Assembly (NCBI RefSeq): GCF_018736065.1
Contig: NZ_CP076128.1
Coordinates: 992,001-1,056,000 of the forward strand
Direction: 5' to 3'
Source of the DNA: Flammeovirga kamogawensis
GTDB taxonomy: Bacteria; Bacteroidota; Bacteroidia; Cytophagales; Flammeovirgaceae
Length of the DNA: 64,000 bases
Shown in pieces: positions 9,452 to 17,793 of this stretch. Position numbers and translations under genes: made by a program. Within the stretch, counting starts at the first letter, position 1. The number at the start of each line of letters is the position of its first letter. Below the pieces are notes generated by a model, which was given only the letters and a program-made list of their open reading frames with translations, was not told the DNA's origin and did not search any database.

Positions 9452-9925
9452 ATGAGAGTATATAGAATTGAAAAAAAAAGAACTTGTTAGTTCTACATTA
9501 GAGGGTATTGATTCTGCAAAAATTGGAGGAAGATGGAACAATAAAGATGTTTATATGTGCTATGCTTCTCAATACTGGTCATTAGCACTGTTAGAAGTGG
9601 CTGTTCACTTAGACATAAACAATGAATTACCTACAGACAAGGTAATTGTTGAAATAGGTATACCAGATGAATTAGTTGTTCAAAAAATTTCGAAGCAACA
9701 GTTAGATAATTTCTCAAATACATGGCATTCTCTTCCTCCATAAGAAGACAGTAAATATTTTGGTAGTCAGTTAAAATTTCACAAAAAGAGACAGTGGCTT
9801 ATATGGTACCTTCTGTCATTGTTCTTGATGAATTTAATGTAATAATTGACCCCAATCATACAGATATTAAAAAGGTCAAAGTCATTGGGTATAAAGCAAT
9901 AGGTATTAATCAACGGTTGATTTAA
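9452..9925 (+). pseudogene. RES-domain toxin, disrupted by frameshifts and a stop codon
   Basis: The remains of a RES toxin, an NAD-degrading enzyme of the Xre/RES family. The expected start MRVYRIEKK is in one frame (9452-9479), then the reading moves at a run of nine A (9471-9479) into the frame holding KIGGRWNNKDVYMCYASQ, with the conserved GGRWN and the YAS...LALLEVAVH helix. That frame ends at TAA 9741. Family-like sequence continues past the stop (SKYFGSQ), then after a further shift near 9766-9776 as KETVAYMVPSVIVLDEFNV and IIDPNHTD, the conserved VPS...E.N..I.P.H end, closing at TAA 9923. Three lesions make an active toxin very unlikely. The middle fragment alone, if translated from TTG 9468, would be a 91-residue truncated protein. 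Confidence 0.82.
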
Positions 9926-9949
9926 CGCCTTTGTTATACCAACAATATT

Positions 9950-10726
9950 TCATTGGTAATTTTCCAAATAAAACTTTTCAATCTCATCAAAATTCTTAAT
10001 CCATTTAGACGGTGGGTTGGGATTCACTTTTTTAGATGCCGAGACTTTAGTTAGTGGTTTCTCTTTTAACCCAACAAAAACTCTTATTTGGTTTACAACT
10101 TCTTGATAATTTCCAAAGAGTGCTTCATAATTTGTTTCAAAAATATCTGCATTATGTGTTCCAATACTCGACTTAAAATGACTTTCTACACTTAGAAATT
10201 CTTTCATATAATTCTCTACCTCTTCTTTACAAAGAAAAAACTGTTTACGATTTTGTTCTTGGTTTTCAAAAGTTTGAAAAATTCTATCTTGTTTTGCTTT
10301 TAGCATTGATGCCATTAGCTCAAATTTATTTATTCTATCCAAATAAATAAATTTCACAGATTGTTTTAGCAAATAAGATAATACATATGGGTAGGCTTCC
10401 AGTTGTTCAAATACTATTTTAAACACTCTCTTTTTAGAGGTTGATAGAGGTATCTCTTTCTTGAAAAATTTTCGAATTAGATATTGTAAAGGAAAATTAA
10501 AACGGTTTCTTGAAAAAATGTTTCGATTAAAAATAAAACCTAAGAGTTTATATTTGAATTTAGATTTTAAGAATAAATTAAAAGAGTCATCATAAGGATT
10601 CCCTTTATTAAAAACCTCAGATTCAGCAATTATATCATCATAGTAACCAATAGATTCTAATAAATGAGAAGACCCTGTTCTCCCAGGAGAAACTATAACA
10701 AAATCATATTTACAGCGTGTCTTCAA
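9950..10726 (-). CDS. Sulfotransferase family protein (Stf0-like)
   Basis: A 258-residue protein with the PAPS-binding loop VIVSPGRTGSSHLLES at about residues 10-25, in the form seen in Stf0/LPS-type sulfotransferases, and a later KFIYLDRINKFELMASMLKA helix in the position of the 3'-phosphate site. The C-terminal part (VNPNPPSKWIKNFDEIEKFY) resembles the end of that family. It is expected to sulfate a glycan from PAPS. Its start overlaps the last 17 bases of the flippase gene (10710-10726), indicating one transcript. It has low similarity to the sulfotransferase at 946-1884, so two different sulfation steps are plausible. Acceptor unknown. Confidence 0.8.
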   Translation of the reverse strand: MKTRCKYDFVIVSPGRTGSSHLLESIGYYDDIIAESEVFNKGNPYDDSFNLFLKSKFKYKLLGFIFNRNIFSRNRFNFPLQYLIRKFFKKEIPLSTSKKRVFKIVFEQLEAYPYVLSYLLKQSVKFIYLDRINKFELMASMLKAKQDRIFQTFENQEQNRKQFFLCKEEVENYMKEFLSVESHFKSSIGTHNADIFETNYEALFGNYQEVVNQIRVFVGLKEKPLTKVSASKKVNPNPPSKWIKNFDEIEKFYLENYQ

Positions 10727-11939
10727 AGCTTAAAATTCTTTTATAAGTTGAAAAACATAACAAAACACACTCAATAAATGAGTTGATGAATAATAACAAA
10801 ATAAATGTGTTGATCATTTTATAGATTACTAGAATAATAAGGCAGATAATAAGTCCAATTTTACTGTAAACCTCAACTTTAAATGTCTTAGTAACTTCAC
10901 CACAAGCATTCAAAAAAATTTCTAATAAATGATTCAGTGGTTTAAATAATAACAACAATGAAAATAAAGAGAACAATACACCACTTTCTCTCCAGTGCTC
11001 TCCAAAAAACAGTACAAAAAGATTTTCACCATATACAAATAAACTTATGGAAAGCACCATTGAAATAAGAAACACAGTTATGGCCGCTCTTTTTAATAAC
11101 AAAAGGAGTTTACCTGTTTCATTTTTTAGGTGCGAAAAATGAGAATACATTACTTGGCTATAAACACTTATCATATTGTTTGATAATTGTTTTTCTATTG
11201 ACCTTGATTTGATGTAACCACCAAAAATAGCTTCTGACTGAAATGTTTTCACAACTAACACATCCGCTTCAGCTAATATCAATCGAATAATTTTTGTAAT
11301 AGAGCGTGTTTTTGAAAACCTAAAAAAAGGGCTAATCTCTTTGATCGAAAATGAAAGACTCGGTTTCCAAGAGGAATGAAAAAACAAGAGTACATTATTG
11401 AGAAAATATTTCAAGAAAAAGGATGCAATTAACGCTATAACACCTAATCCACTCTTGGCTAAGAATACTCCTGTTACAGAGGCAAATAAAGAACTGATTA
11501 AATTGGCTACACTAATTGCTTTAAAATTTAAATGTAAAGAGGTATGTAAAACCACTCCTCTACTCATTCCAGCAAACAAAAAAGTACTACCCAATAGCAA
11601 AATTAAATTTAAGTTTAGTGCTATTACCCCATTTTCTTTTAATAAAAAACAAAGAGCAAAAAAGGAAAGAAAGCATACTCCACCTAAAAAAAACATAAAC
11701 CAATAGGCTGAAGAAAGTACTTTATTTGTGCAGTTACCTTTCTGAATGATCGCTTCATTGATACTCAAATCTTGAAAAATACTAAATATAGAAATAATAG
11801 CGACTAGCAAACCAAAATCGCCATAATCCTCAGGTAATAAATACCTTGTCATTACTATCGAAAGACCAAATGTAAGTACTTGTACAGCTAATTTAGACCC
11901 AAATTCCCACGATAAATTCTTGATTAATAACGACGGCAT
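10710..11939 (-). CDS. Polysaccharide flippase, Wzx/WzxC-like (MOP superfamily)
   Basis: A 409-residue protein with about twelve hydrophobic segments. The N-terminus (NLSWEFGSKLAVQVLTFG, then LSIVMTRYLLPEDYGDFGL) is the signature opening of the Wzx/polysaccharide biosynthesis flippase family: a membrane helix followed by the ARxLxPxDYG motif. It should flip undecaprenyl-linked repeat units from the cytoplasmic to the periplasmic face. It is the first gene of a two-gene operon with the Stf0-like sulfotransferase. It is somewhat shorter than the common 420-480 residues of the family. It is divergent from greB, 106 bp away, which marks the right edge of the glycan region. Confidence 0.85.
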   Translation of the reverse strand: MPSLLIKNLSWEFGSKLAVQVLTFGLSIVMTRYLLPEDYGDFGLLVAIISIFSIFQDLSINEAIIQKGNCTNKVLSSAYWFMFFLGGVCFLSFFALCFLLKENGVIALNLNLILLLGSTFLFAGMSRGVVLHTSLHLNFKAISVANLISSLFASVTGVFLAKSGLGVIALIASFFLKYFLNNVLLFFHSSWKPSLSFSIKEISPFFRFSKTRSITKIIRLILAEADVLVVKTFQSEAIFGGYIKSRSIEKQLSNNMISVYSQVMYSHFSHLKNETGKLLLLLKRAAITVFLISMVLSISLFVYGENLFVLFFGEHWRESGVLFSLFSLLLLFKPLNHLLEIFLNACGEVTKTFKVEVYSKIGLIICLIILVIYKMINTFILLLFINSFIECVLLCFSTYKRILSFEDTL

Positions 11940-12016
11940 AATTTATTATAAATAGAAATTGATTGTCTAAACAAAACAAACTTCTAAAATGAAATGAATA
12001 TTATTCAAATATGCTT

Positions 12017-12024
12017 TAAATTTG
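12017..12024 (+). promoter_or_regulatory. -7 promoter element of greB
   Basis: TAAATTTG matches the Bacteroidota TAnnTTTG -7 element, 22 bp before the ATG of greB. No good -33 TTTG is present at the usual spacing. A TTG at 12022 lies inside the element, which argues for the ATG at 12046 as the start. Confidence 0.5.
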
Positions 12025-12045
12025 CAGACAATACAAAATAGAAAA

Positions 12046-12510
12046 ATGAATAAATCTACATATATAACAAAAGAAGGCATGGAAGGCTTACAACAAGATG
12101 TGTTGGAGCTTTGGGAAGAACGTAAAATTGTTACGCAAGCTGTGAGTGATGCTGCTGCTATGGGCGACCGTTCTGAAAATGCTGAATATATTTACGGAAA
12201 AAAGAAATTACGTGAAATTGATGGGCGTTTAACATACCTACGCCGTAGAATTGCTAATGTTAAAATCTTTGATCAAAAAATTGATGAGAATGTGGCAATG
12301 TTTAGTGCTTATGTTTCTTTTAAAGATCAAGGGGGGAATACAATGACTTTACGTCTTGTTGGACCTGATGAAGCAGACATAAAAAAACAAACTATTAGTA
12401 TTGCTTCACCTATTGGAAAAGCTTTATTAAATAAAAAAATTGGTGATACTGTAGATGTCATCACTCCTGCCGGAAAAAAGAATTTCACTATTCAAAAGGT
12501 GAAATACTAA
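12046..12510 (+). CDS. greB: Transcription elongation factor GreB-type
   Basis: A 154-residue protein from the ATG at 12046. The N-terminal coiled coil carries MGDRSENAEYIYGKKKLREI, with the acidic D and E at the tip that are delivered into the RNA polymerase channel, and the YxYxKKxLREID pattern that separates GreB from GreA. The C-terminal part (SIASPIGKALLNKKIGDTVD) is the FKBP-like domain that docks on polymerase. Gre factors stimulate cleavage of backtracked RNA. Single gene with its own -7 element. I chose the ATG because the longer TTG reading would begin inside the promoter. Confidence 0.88.
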   Translation: MNKSTYITKEGMEGLQQDVLELWEERKIVTQAVSDAAAMGDRSENAEYIYGKKKLREIDGRLTYLRRRIANVKIFDQKIDENVAMFSAYVSFKDQGGNTMTLRLVGPDEADIKKQTISIASPIGKALLNKKIGDTVDVITPAGKKNFTIQKVKY

Positions 12511-12885
12511 AATACTTCTAAACGACTTTATCTTATAGTTCATCATTCCTTTTCTATTAAGGCTGGAATTTGAAATAAGGAAAAATTAGGTGATTATTTT
12601 CTAGTCTAATCAAAACCAAATTGAAGAACATCACCATAAGTACGTGATGAAATTCTAAAGATGAGTAGACGGAAAAAGAAAGGCTAAAAATTCCTATTTT
12701 AATTGTTCAACTATCTAATTATTCCTTCTATAGATAGTTAAAGGTTAAAAAGAAGCTTTTGATAAAGTCGTTTTCAGCAATATTGCATATATTTATAGGG
12801 TAATCAGCATAAAGTATTTGTAATATCTTTTTGACTACAAAGGGTCATCACAAACTTCTTTTAGAACTTCTCATTTTTTAATAAC
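12511..12885. other. Intergenic region with one hairpin, no gene
   Basis: 375 bp between greB and the FecR-like gene. A nine-base-pair inverted repeat (arms 12709-12717 and 12731-12739) is the only structure noticed; it lacks a T-run. No consensus promoter or small ORF of note. Confidence 0.4.
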
Positions 12886-13716
12886 ATGAAATTGAAGCGA
12901 AACATACAGCATATATTATTTCTTCTTATTGTTTTAACATCAACAGGTGCTAATGCACAAGAATTGTATGTTCTCCATGTGAATGGAAATATAGTAAACA
13001 CTACAAATAATACCAATTTAGCTGTTGGTGATGTCATTACGAAGAGTACTTCTTTAAATTTTGCATCCAACGATTCTAAAGCGATTGTAATTGGTACTGA
13101 ATCTGGGAAAATGTTATTGGATGGCAGCAAAATTACGGCTACTCCTGATGGTGAATTTATGAGTTTGGTAACCGATGTGCTATTCCCGGTAAATTCAAAC
13201 AAACAAATGAGTACTCGTAGTGTTACTTTTGATACAATTCATCATGTATCAGATTATTTTAATGGTGCTCCCTATGTATTTATTGCTGATTCTATAATTT
13301 TAGAAATTGATTCTATTAAATATAAATTAGACGATGAAAAAATGATGGCTATCCGTTTTAGCGACGGTGATAATGTTTACAACAGATGGATTCCAAACTA
13401 TGGGAATAATCAGGTGATAATAATGCCTGATTCTTTGTTTAAAGGAGCTGTTACAGAAAAAATTGAAGTTGTAGATTTATATTATGTAATTAAAGCTACT
13501 AGAGATGTAAAACCTATTGGAAGTTTTATTCCTGTTTTTATAAATCAGCATAAATTAAAAGAAGAATTGCTTTCTTTAAAAACCTTCCTTAATAACAATA
13601 CAAAGACGCCTGAACAGGAAGTTGAAAGAGAGTTGTACCAATATATTTTAGATATCTACGGAAAAACAGATTACCGAATCTTTAAAAATTGGGTGGTACA
13701 AGAAGGTATTATTTGA
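12886..13716 (+). CDS. Secreted protein with FecR-like N-terminal region, function unknown
   Basis: A 276-residue protein with a signal peptide (MKLKRNIQHILFLLIVLTS to about residue 25, GANAQ). Residues 26-90 read as a small beta domain (LYVLHVNGNI, NLAVGDVITK, KAIVIG, GKMLL) that recalls FecR-type periplasmic domains of the kind that often pair with CHASE2 proteins. The rest has no family I recognise and contains alternating beta and charged helical stretches. It lies 80 bp upstream of a CHASE2-like membrane protein on the same strand, so the two are probably an operon and may act together in the periplasm. FecR resemblance is weak and by eye only. Confidence 0.55.
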   Translation: MKLKRNIQHILFLLIVLTSTGANAQELYVLHVNGNIVNTTNNTNLAVGDVITKSTSLNFASNDSKAIVIGTESGKMLLDGSKITATPDGEFMSLVTDVLFPVNSNKQMSTRSVTFDTIHHVSDYFNGAPYVFIADSIILEIDSIKYKLDDEKMMAIRFSDGDNVYNRWIPNYGNNQVIIMPDSLFKGAVTEKIEVVDLYYVIKATRDVKPIGSFIPVFINQHKLKEELLSLKTFLNNNTKTPEQEVERELYQYILDIYGKTDYRIFKNWVVQEGII

Positions 13717-13796
13717 TTTATAACCTATCGTAATACTAAGAGCAAACTACCTACTGAAAAGTATTCTACTCTCAACTTTTTAAACTTATACTACAC

Positions 13797-15071
13797 ATGG
13801 CTTCTAATAAACTAAAGGATCGCCTAATATTTAGAATGCAGAAGAACAAACCATTAATGTGGGGAATTTCTTCTTTTCATGCATTAATAATGATGGTTGG
13901 CTTAATGTTTTACATGTCAATTGTTTATGTAATGCCCGATGAAATAATGCTGATTGAGCTACTTTCGGCCACAAGAAATGCATTATTTAAGGCTGAGATA
14001 AAACCTAAAGCAGACCGTTTCCTTTTTGTGAACTGTTCTTGGGAGAAAGACTTAACTGCTAAAGTAGATACCAATGGCTTTGTAATTGGCAATGTTGATA
14101 TCACTAACAGAAAATCAATCACAAAATTTGTCAATACGCTAAATCAAGATCCTGACAACCACGAATACTTGCTTGTCGATATTCGTTTTTATGACAAATC
14201 TGAAGACGATAGTTTAATGGAAGCCGCTTTTGCTAATTCCAAAAACACCATTGTTTCCTACCACAAAGGAGCCGATAATGCTCCAAAATATCCTGTAGTA
14301 AAAGTACCATTAGGCTTGTCAGATTTACAAGTTCAGGAGCTTAATCACGAAGAAACCGTCACGCTAAAATACCACCTCATTCAAGGAGATTCTTTAAAAT
14401 CAACTCCTTTAATTATGGCGGAAAATATATACGGAGAGAAAATTCAAAAAGGTTTTCTGTTTAATAAATTTAGAGGTAACTATATGCTGAATAGTTATAT
14501 TTTAGATTACCCAATTCGTACTTACGACTTGTTTGTAAAGAACACCTACCCTTACTTACAGATGCATGAATTAATAAACATGCCTCCGTTTTTAATTAAG
14601 AAATTTACAAAAGATAAAATTATCGTATTAGGTGATTTTGAAGATCGAGATATTCATAAAACGATTTATGGTTTTATGCCTGGACCTTTAATTCTTACCA
14701 ATGCATTTATCACTTTAGAAAGAGGTTATAACAAAATCACTTGGGGCTTCTTCCTTTTCATTTTTATCTGTTTTACTTATATCTCTCATAAGGCACTTAC
14801 ATTTAGAGACCCTGTTACTGTATTTATTAATAAATTCTTTGATTCCGATCACTTTATAGTTGAACTTATTCAAGATTCAGTATTCTATTTGGTCTACTTT
14901 GGTGTAATGTCAATCGTCTCGTACTTAACTTTCAACATACATTTAACTGTATTAATTCTCTCATTTTACATGTATGCTTTAGAACAAGGATTATTGTTTT
15001 ACAAAGGTTGGTTAGAAGACAAAGAAAAAGAAGACTTAGAGAAAGATACAGTAGAAGAAAACATTACCTAA
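13797..15071 (+). CDS. CHASE2-like sensor membrane protein without output domain
   Basis: A 424-residue protein. One membrane segment (about residues 24-45) is followed by a long external domain containing FLFVNCSWEKDL, then YLLVDIRFYDKSEDDSLMEA and IIVLGDFEDRDIHKTIYGFM, which fit the ordered strands of a CHASE2 domain (the VIGLDI..., D..L, and VIIG...D..TP blocks). Two or three membrane segments follow (from GFFLFIFICFTYIS, about 315-400). The protein ends in a short acidic tail, so no kinase, cyclase or adenylate-type output domain is present. CHASE2 domains usually sense extracellular cues for such domains; here the signal must pass to another protein. Upstream is the FecR-like secreted protein; mgsA follows 80 bp on. 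Confidence 0.62.
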   Translation: MASNKLKDRLIFRMQKNKPLMWGISSFHALIMMVGLMFYMSIVYVMPDEIMLIELLSATRNALFKAEIKPKADRFLFVNCSWEKDLTAKVDTNGFVIGNVDITNRKSITKFVNTLNQDPDNHEYLLVDIRFYDKSEDDSLMEAAFANSKNTIVSYHKGADNAPKYPVVKVPLGLSDLQVQELNHEETVTLKYHLIQGDSLKSTPLIMAENIYGEKIQKGFLFNKFRGNYMLNSYILDYPIRTYDLFVKNTYPYLQMHELINMPPFLIKKFTKDKIIVLGDFEDRDIHKTIYGFMPGPLILTNAFITLERGYNKITWGFFLFIFICFTYISHKALTFRDPVTVFINKFFDSDHFIVELIQDSVFYLVYFGVMSIVSYLTFNIHLTVLILSFYMYALEQGLLFYKGWLEDKEKEDLEKDTVEENIT

Positions 15072-15151
15072 TTCTTAAAAAGTAATGTTTATCATCCATT
15101 TGTAAATGATCTTAATAGTAAATTGAAAAAAATTATAACAAATAATAAACT

Positions 15152-15541
15152 ATGCACACTGAATTTAAAAAAGTAGCAATGATTGCCCATGATGGCAAAA
15201 AAGCAGATATGGTAGGTTTCTTTAAAGACCACATGGATGTTTTAGAAAACATGGCAATTGTTGCTACAGGTACTACAGGTAGTCACTTACAAAAAGCAGG
15301 ATTAGAGGTTGACTGCAAGTTATCAGGACCAAAAGGTGGTGATGCTCAAATTGCTGCTCTAGTTGCTGAAGGTGATGTTGATGCAGTATTTTTCTTCAGA
15401 GATCCACTAGGAAAACACCCACACGAACCAGACGTTCAAATGCTTATGCGTGTTTGTGATTTATATGATGTGCCTTTAGCTACTAATCCATCTTCTGGAG
15501 GATTATTAATGATGGGTATTAGAGATATCCTTAAAAAATAA
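15152..15541 (+). CDS. mgsA: Methylglyoxal synthase
   Basis: A 129-residue protein carrying all family blocks in order: MIAHDGKKADM, the phosphate-binding GTTGSHLQ, SGPKGGDAQI, the catalytic FFFRDPLGKHPHEPDV with its Asp and His, and PLATNPSSGGLLM. It converts dihydroxyacetone phosphate to methylglyoxal and phosphate, a bypass used when sugar phosphates accumulate. It is a little shorter than the E. coli enzyme (152 residues), as is common outside enterobacteria. A strong intrinsic terminator follows. The frame is free-standing, 80 bp after the CHASE2-like gene, so read-through cotranscription is possible. Confidence 0.95.
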   Translation: MHTEFKKVAMIAHDGKKADMVGFFKDHMDVLENMAIVATGTTGSHLQKAGLEVDCKLSGPKGGDAQIAALVAEGDVDAVFFFRDPLGKHPHEPDVQMLMRVCDLYDVPLATNPSSGGLLMMGIRDILKK

Positions 15542-15562
15542 TTAGACGTAAAATTTTAGGTC

Positions 15563-15606
15563 AAAAAAAGAGGTTAAACTTTAAATAGTTTAACCTCTTT
15601 TTTTTG
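15563..15606 (+). terminator. Intrinsic terminator after mgsA
   Basis: A perfect 12-bp stem (15569-15580 with 15587-15598), six-base loop, A-rich 5' side and eight T on the 3' side. The A/T flanks allow it to act on both strands, serving the convergent gene at 15616 as well. Confidence 0.88.
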
Positions 15607-15615
15607 TGTCATAGC

Positions 15616-16035
15616 TTATTGTTGTTGCCAAACAATTTTTCTATTCTTACTATCTAAGTTTAAAATTATTCTCAATGGGTTTGGAATAATTACTAAACGT
15701 GTAGGTTTATTTTCTAAATCATCTACTTCTACTGGTACACCTTGAGCATGGTTTGCATCAAATTGTGCACCCAACTCATTATCACCAACTTTCACATATT
15801 CTTGAGCAATATAGCTTAATGGCGAAAGTACATCTGTATCTACTGAAAAATCTTCGTGAACATCACCAATAATATCTTCTAGTGCCTCTCCATGCTCATC
15901 GATAAAATCATCTTCAAGATCATGTAATTCATCTTCGATATCATCATAAGACTCGTCTTCGTACGATAATCCATTTAATTGAATTCTTTTTTCAATAATA
16001 GAAATAAGTGCTTTGTCGATTGCTGTTGTATCCAT
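15616..16035 (-). CDS. Acidic conserved hypothetical protein
   Basis: A 139-residue protein of no family I can name. The first 70 residues are strongly acidic (DEHGEALEDIIGDVHEDF), with many Asp and Glu and predicted helix. The second half holds SPLSYIAQEYVKVGDNE and a C-terminal beta pattern (PTRLVIIPNPLRIILNLD). No signal peptide or membrane span, so cytoplasmic. Codon use matches its neighbours. It is convergent with mgsA. The complete frame, sensible composition and lack of overlap support a real gene; the role is unknown. Confidence 0.7.
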   Translation of the reverse strand: MDTTAIDKALISIIEKRIQLNGLSYEDESYDDIEDELHDLEDDFIDEHGEALEDIIGDVHEDFSVDTDVLSPLSYIAQEYVKVGDNELGAQFDANHAQGVPVEVDDLENKPTRLVIIPNPLRIILNLDSKNRKIVWQQQ

Positions 16036-16246
16036 ATTTTAAATTATCGAGGAATCCTCGGGTTAATTGTCTGATTCTAATTAAAGTAGCGTTTTCTGCT
16101 ATTTTGAACAATAAATATAAGTATTGACATTGAATTTTAAAAGATGAATTTACTCTTCTCGCTGTAACATCAATGTTGTTAAGAATAAATTAAAAATATC
16201 TTGAAGTACTTCAATCAATACCTACTTAAGTTATACAGTATAAAAT

Positions 16247-17506
16247 TTAGCTTTTGATTACTAATTGATAAGTATCCAAAGAGATTTGTCGCATGTGTAC
16301 TTTAGACAAATCAATACCAAGTTCTTTCACTGTATCTTCTGTATGATTTTTTATGGTAATTAATTCTAGGTCTTCTATCACTTCAATTTTAAATTTATCA
16401 TCAAAAAGTTTTTTAATTTTTTCGATTTTAGATAAATCATTGTTCGTACAAATTGATAAAGACAGTGCACTATTTTTCATCAAATTAATTTTGATATTCA
16501 AACGAGATAGTTCACTAAAAACAAGACCTAAATCACCTTTACTTACATTTAAAAAGTCTTTTTCGCAAAAACGAATAATTGCTTGGTTCGTTTTAAAAAT
16601 AATGGACGATTTTGACGGGTAATCTTCAAAATCTCCAATTACAGTACCTTCATCAGCAGGGTTGATAAAAGAATTAACGTAAAGAGGAATATTTTTTAAA
16701 GCGAGTGGTCTAATGGTTTTCGGATGTATTACAGATGCACCGTAATACGTCAGTTCAGCAGCATATTTATAAGGTAACTTTTTAAATAATGATACCTCTT
16801 CTACCCTTCTTGGGTCGCTACTCATTATACCTGGAACATCTTTCCAGATACATACTTTTTCTGCATCTAAGCAATACCCAAAAATTGCAGCTGTAAAATC
16901 AGAACCTTCCCTGCCTAATGTTGTGGTTTTATTATTAATGGTTCCTCCTATAAAACCTTGCGTTACAACCACATTATTTTGAATAAGGTCTTTAACGTCT
17001 GAATTTATCAATCTACTTGTCCAATTCCAATCTACATTTCCCTCTCTAAAATTATCATCGGTTTGAATGTAAATACGGGAATCTAAGAAGTGAGTATCTA
17101 TTTTTTCTTGATTAAGATAGGCAGAAATAATATGTGTTGAGAGCAGTTCTCCATAACATACCACTTGATCGTATAATTCATCCTCAGAGGATACTCTTAA
17201 CGATAGCCTAATTTCAAGATCATATACTAATTTTTCAATTTGAGTAAAAATACTCGCCTTTTCATTTTCAAAAAGATCTTTAGCAATAGCTGTATGGTAT
17301 GTTTTAAGTTGTTCTAAATGTTTCTTAGGGTCATTTCCTTTTAAGAAATCAACAACAATTTTTTCCATTAAGTTTGTTGTCTTTCCCATTGCAGATACAA
17401 CAACAACTAACTCTTTCTGTTCGGAAAAATCCTTAATAATATTTTTGACATTTCGAACAGCGTCTGCATCTTTTACAGAAGCTCCACCAAATTTAAATAC
17501 CTGCAT
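16247..17506 (-). CDS. Aspartate kinase (monofunctional, short C-terminal region)
   Basis: A 419-residue amino-acid kinase. It begins MQVFKFGGASVKDADAV, with the KFGG substrate/ATP motif, and has TTLGREGSDFTAA and a following SSDPRRVEEV segment, as in aspartate kinases. It phosphorylates L-aspartate, the first step to Lys, Thr, Met and diaminopimelate. The C-terminal region (INLMKNSALSLSICTND) is an ACT-like pair that differs from that of the second aspartate kinase in this window (55492-56817), which has the SEVAVSLTID allosteric motif; feedback control probably differs. A 14-bp hairpin with a T-rich tail lies in its leader, 25 bases before the ATG. Confidence 0.88.
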   Translation of the reverse strand: MQVFKFGGASVKDADAVRNVKNIIKDFSEQKELVVVVSAMGKTTNLMEKIVVDFLKGNDPKKHLEQLKTYHTAIAKDLFENEKASIFTQIEKLVYDLEIRLSLRVSSEDELYDQVVCYGELLSTHIISAYLNQEKIDTHFLDSRIYIQTDDNFREGNVDWNWTSRLINSDVKDLIQNNVVVTQGFIGGTINNKTTTLGREGSDFTAAIFGYCLDAEKVCIWKDVPGIMSSDPRRVEEVSLFKKLPYKYAAELTYYGASVIHPKTIRPLALKNIPLYVNSFINPADEGTVIGDFEDYPSKSSIIFKTNQAIIRFCEKDFLNVSKGDLGLVFSELSRLNIKINLMKNSALSLSICTNNDLSKIEKIKKLFDDKFKIEVIEDLELITIKNHTEDTVKELGIDLSKVHMRQISLDTYQLVIKS

Positions 17507-17530
17507 TATTAACTGATTCTGAGTAAAATA

Positions 17531-17580
17531 AAATTACAGCAAAGTGCAAGGTTTATTTACCAAGCTCTTTGCTGTAATTT
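17531..17580 (-). promoter_or_regulatory. Hairpin with T-rich tail in the leader of the aspartate kinase gene (candidate attenuator)
   Basis: A perfect 14-bp stem (17567-17580 with 17531-17544) closes a 22-base loop. On the minus strand it is followed by TTTTATTTT and lies just before the ATG at 17506. It looks like a terminator placed in the leader. A 21-codon ORF starting with the ATG in the minus strand near 17617 ends inside the loop. Confidence 0.5.
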
Positions 17581-17793
17581 AAGGACTTTCCTATAAAGAA
17601 ACACTCAAAATTGAGCATTAAATCTATGTAAGTACTACGACATAATTATATAACACTAATTCATGTTATTTTTTCTGAAGACAGCCTTTAAATAGCACCA
17701 CTATTAACACGCTTTTATGCTTTGAACTAACATAAAAGAATTAATTATGATTTACTTTTTGGCTAAGCACTTAGTAGAAAAATTAATTCGATA

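Noticed and set aside
12861-13202. Minus-strand 113-codon ORF opposite the FecR-like gene
   Set aside because: The plus-strand frame has a signal peptide and continues for 276 residues; the opposite frame has no recognisable content.
17531-17793. Lysine riboswitch (L-box) before the aspartate kinase
   Set aside because: The region lacks the multi-helix core and conserved blocks of the L-box; only one long hairpin and a short ORF are present.
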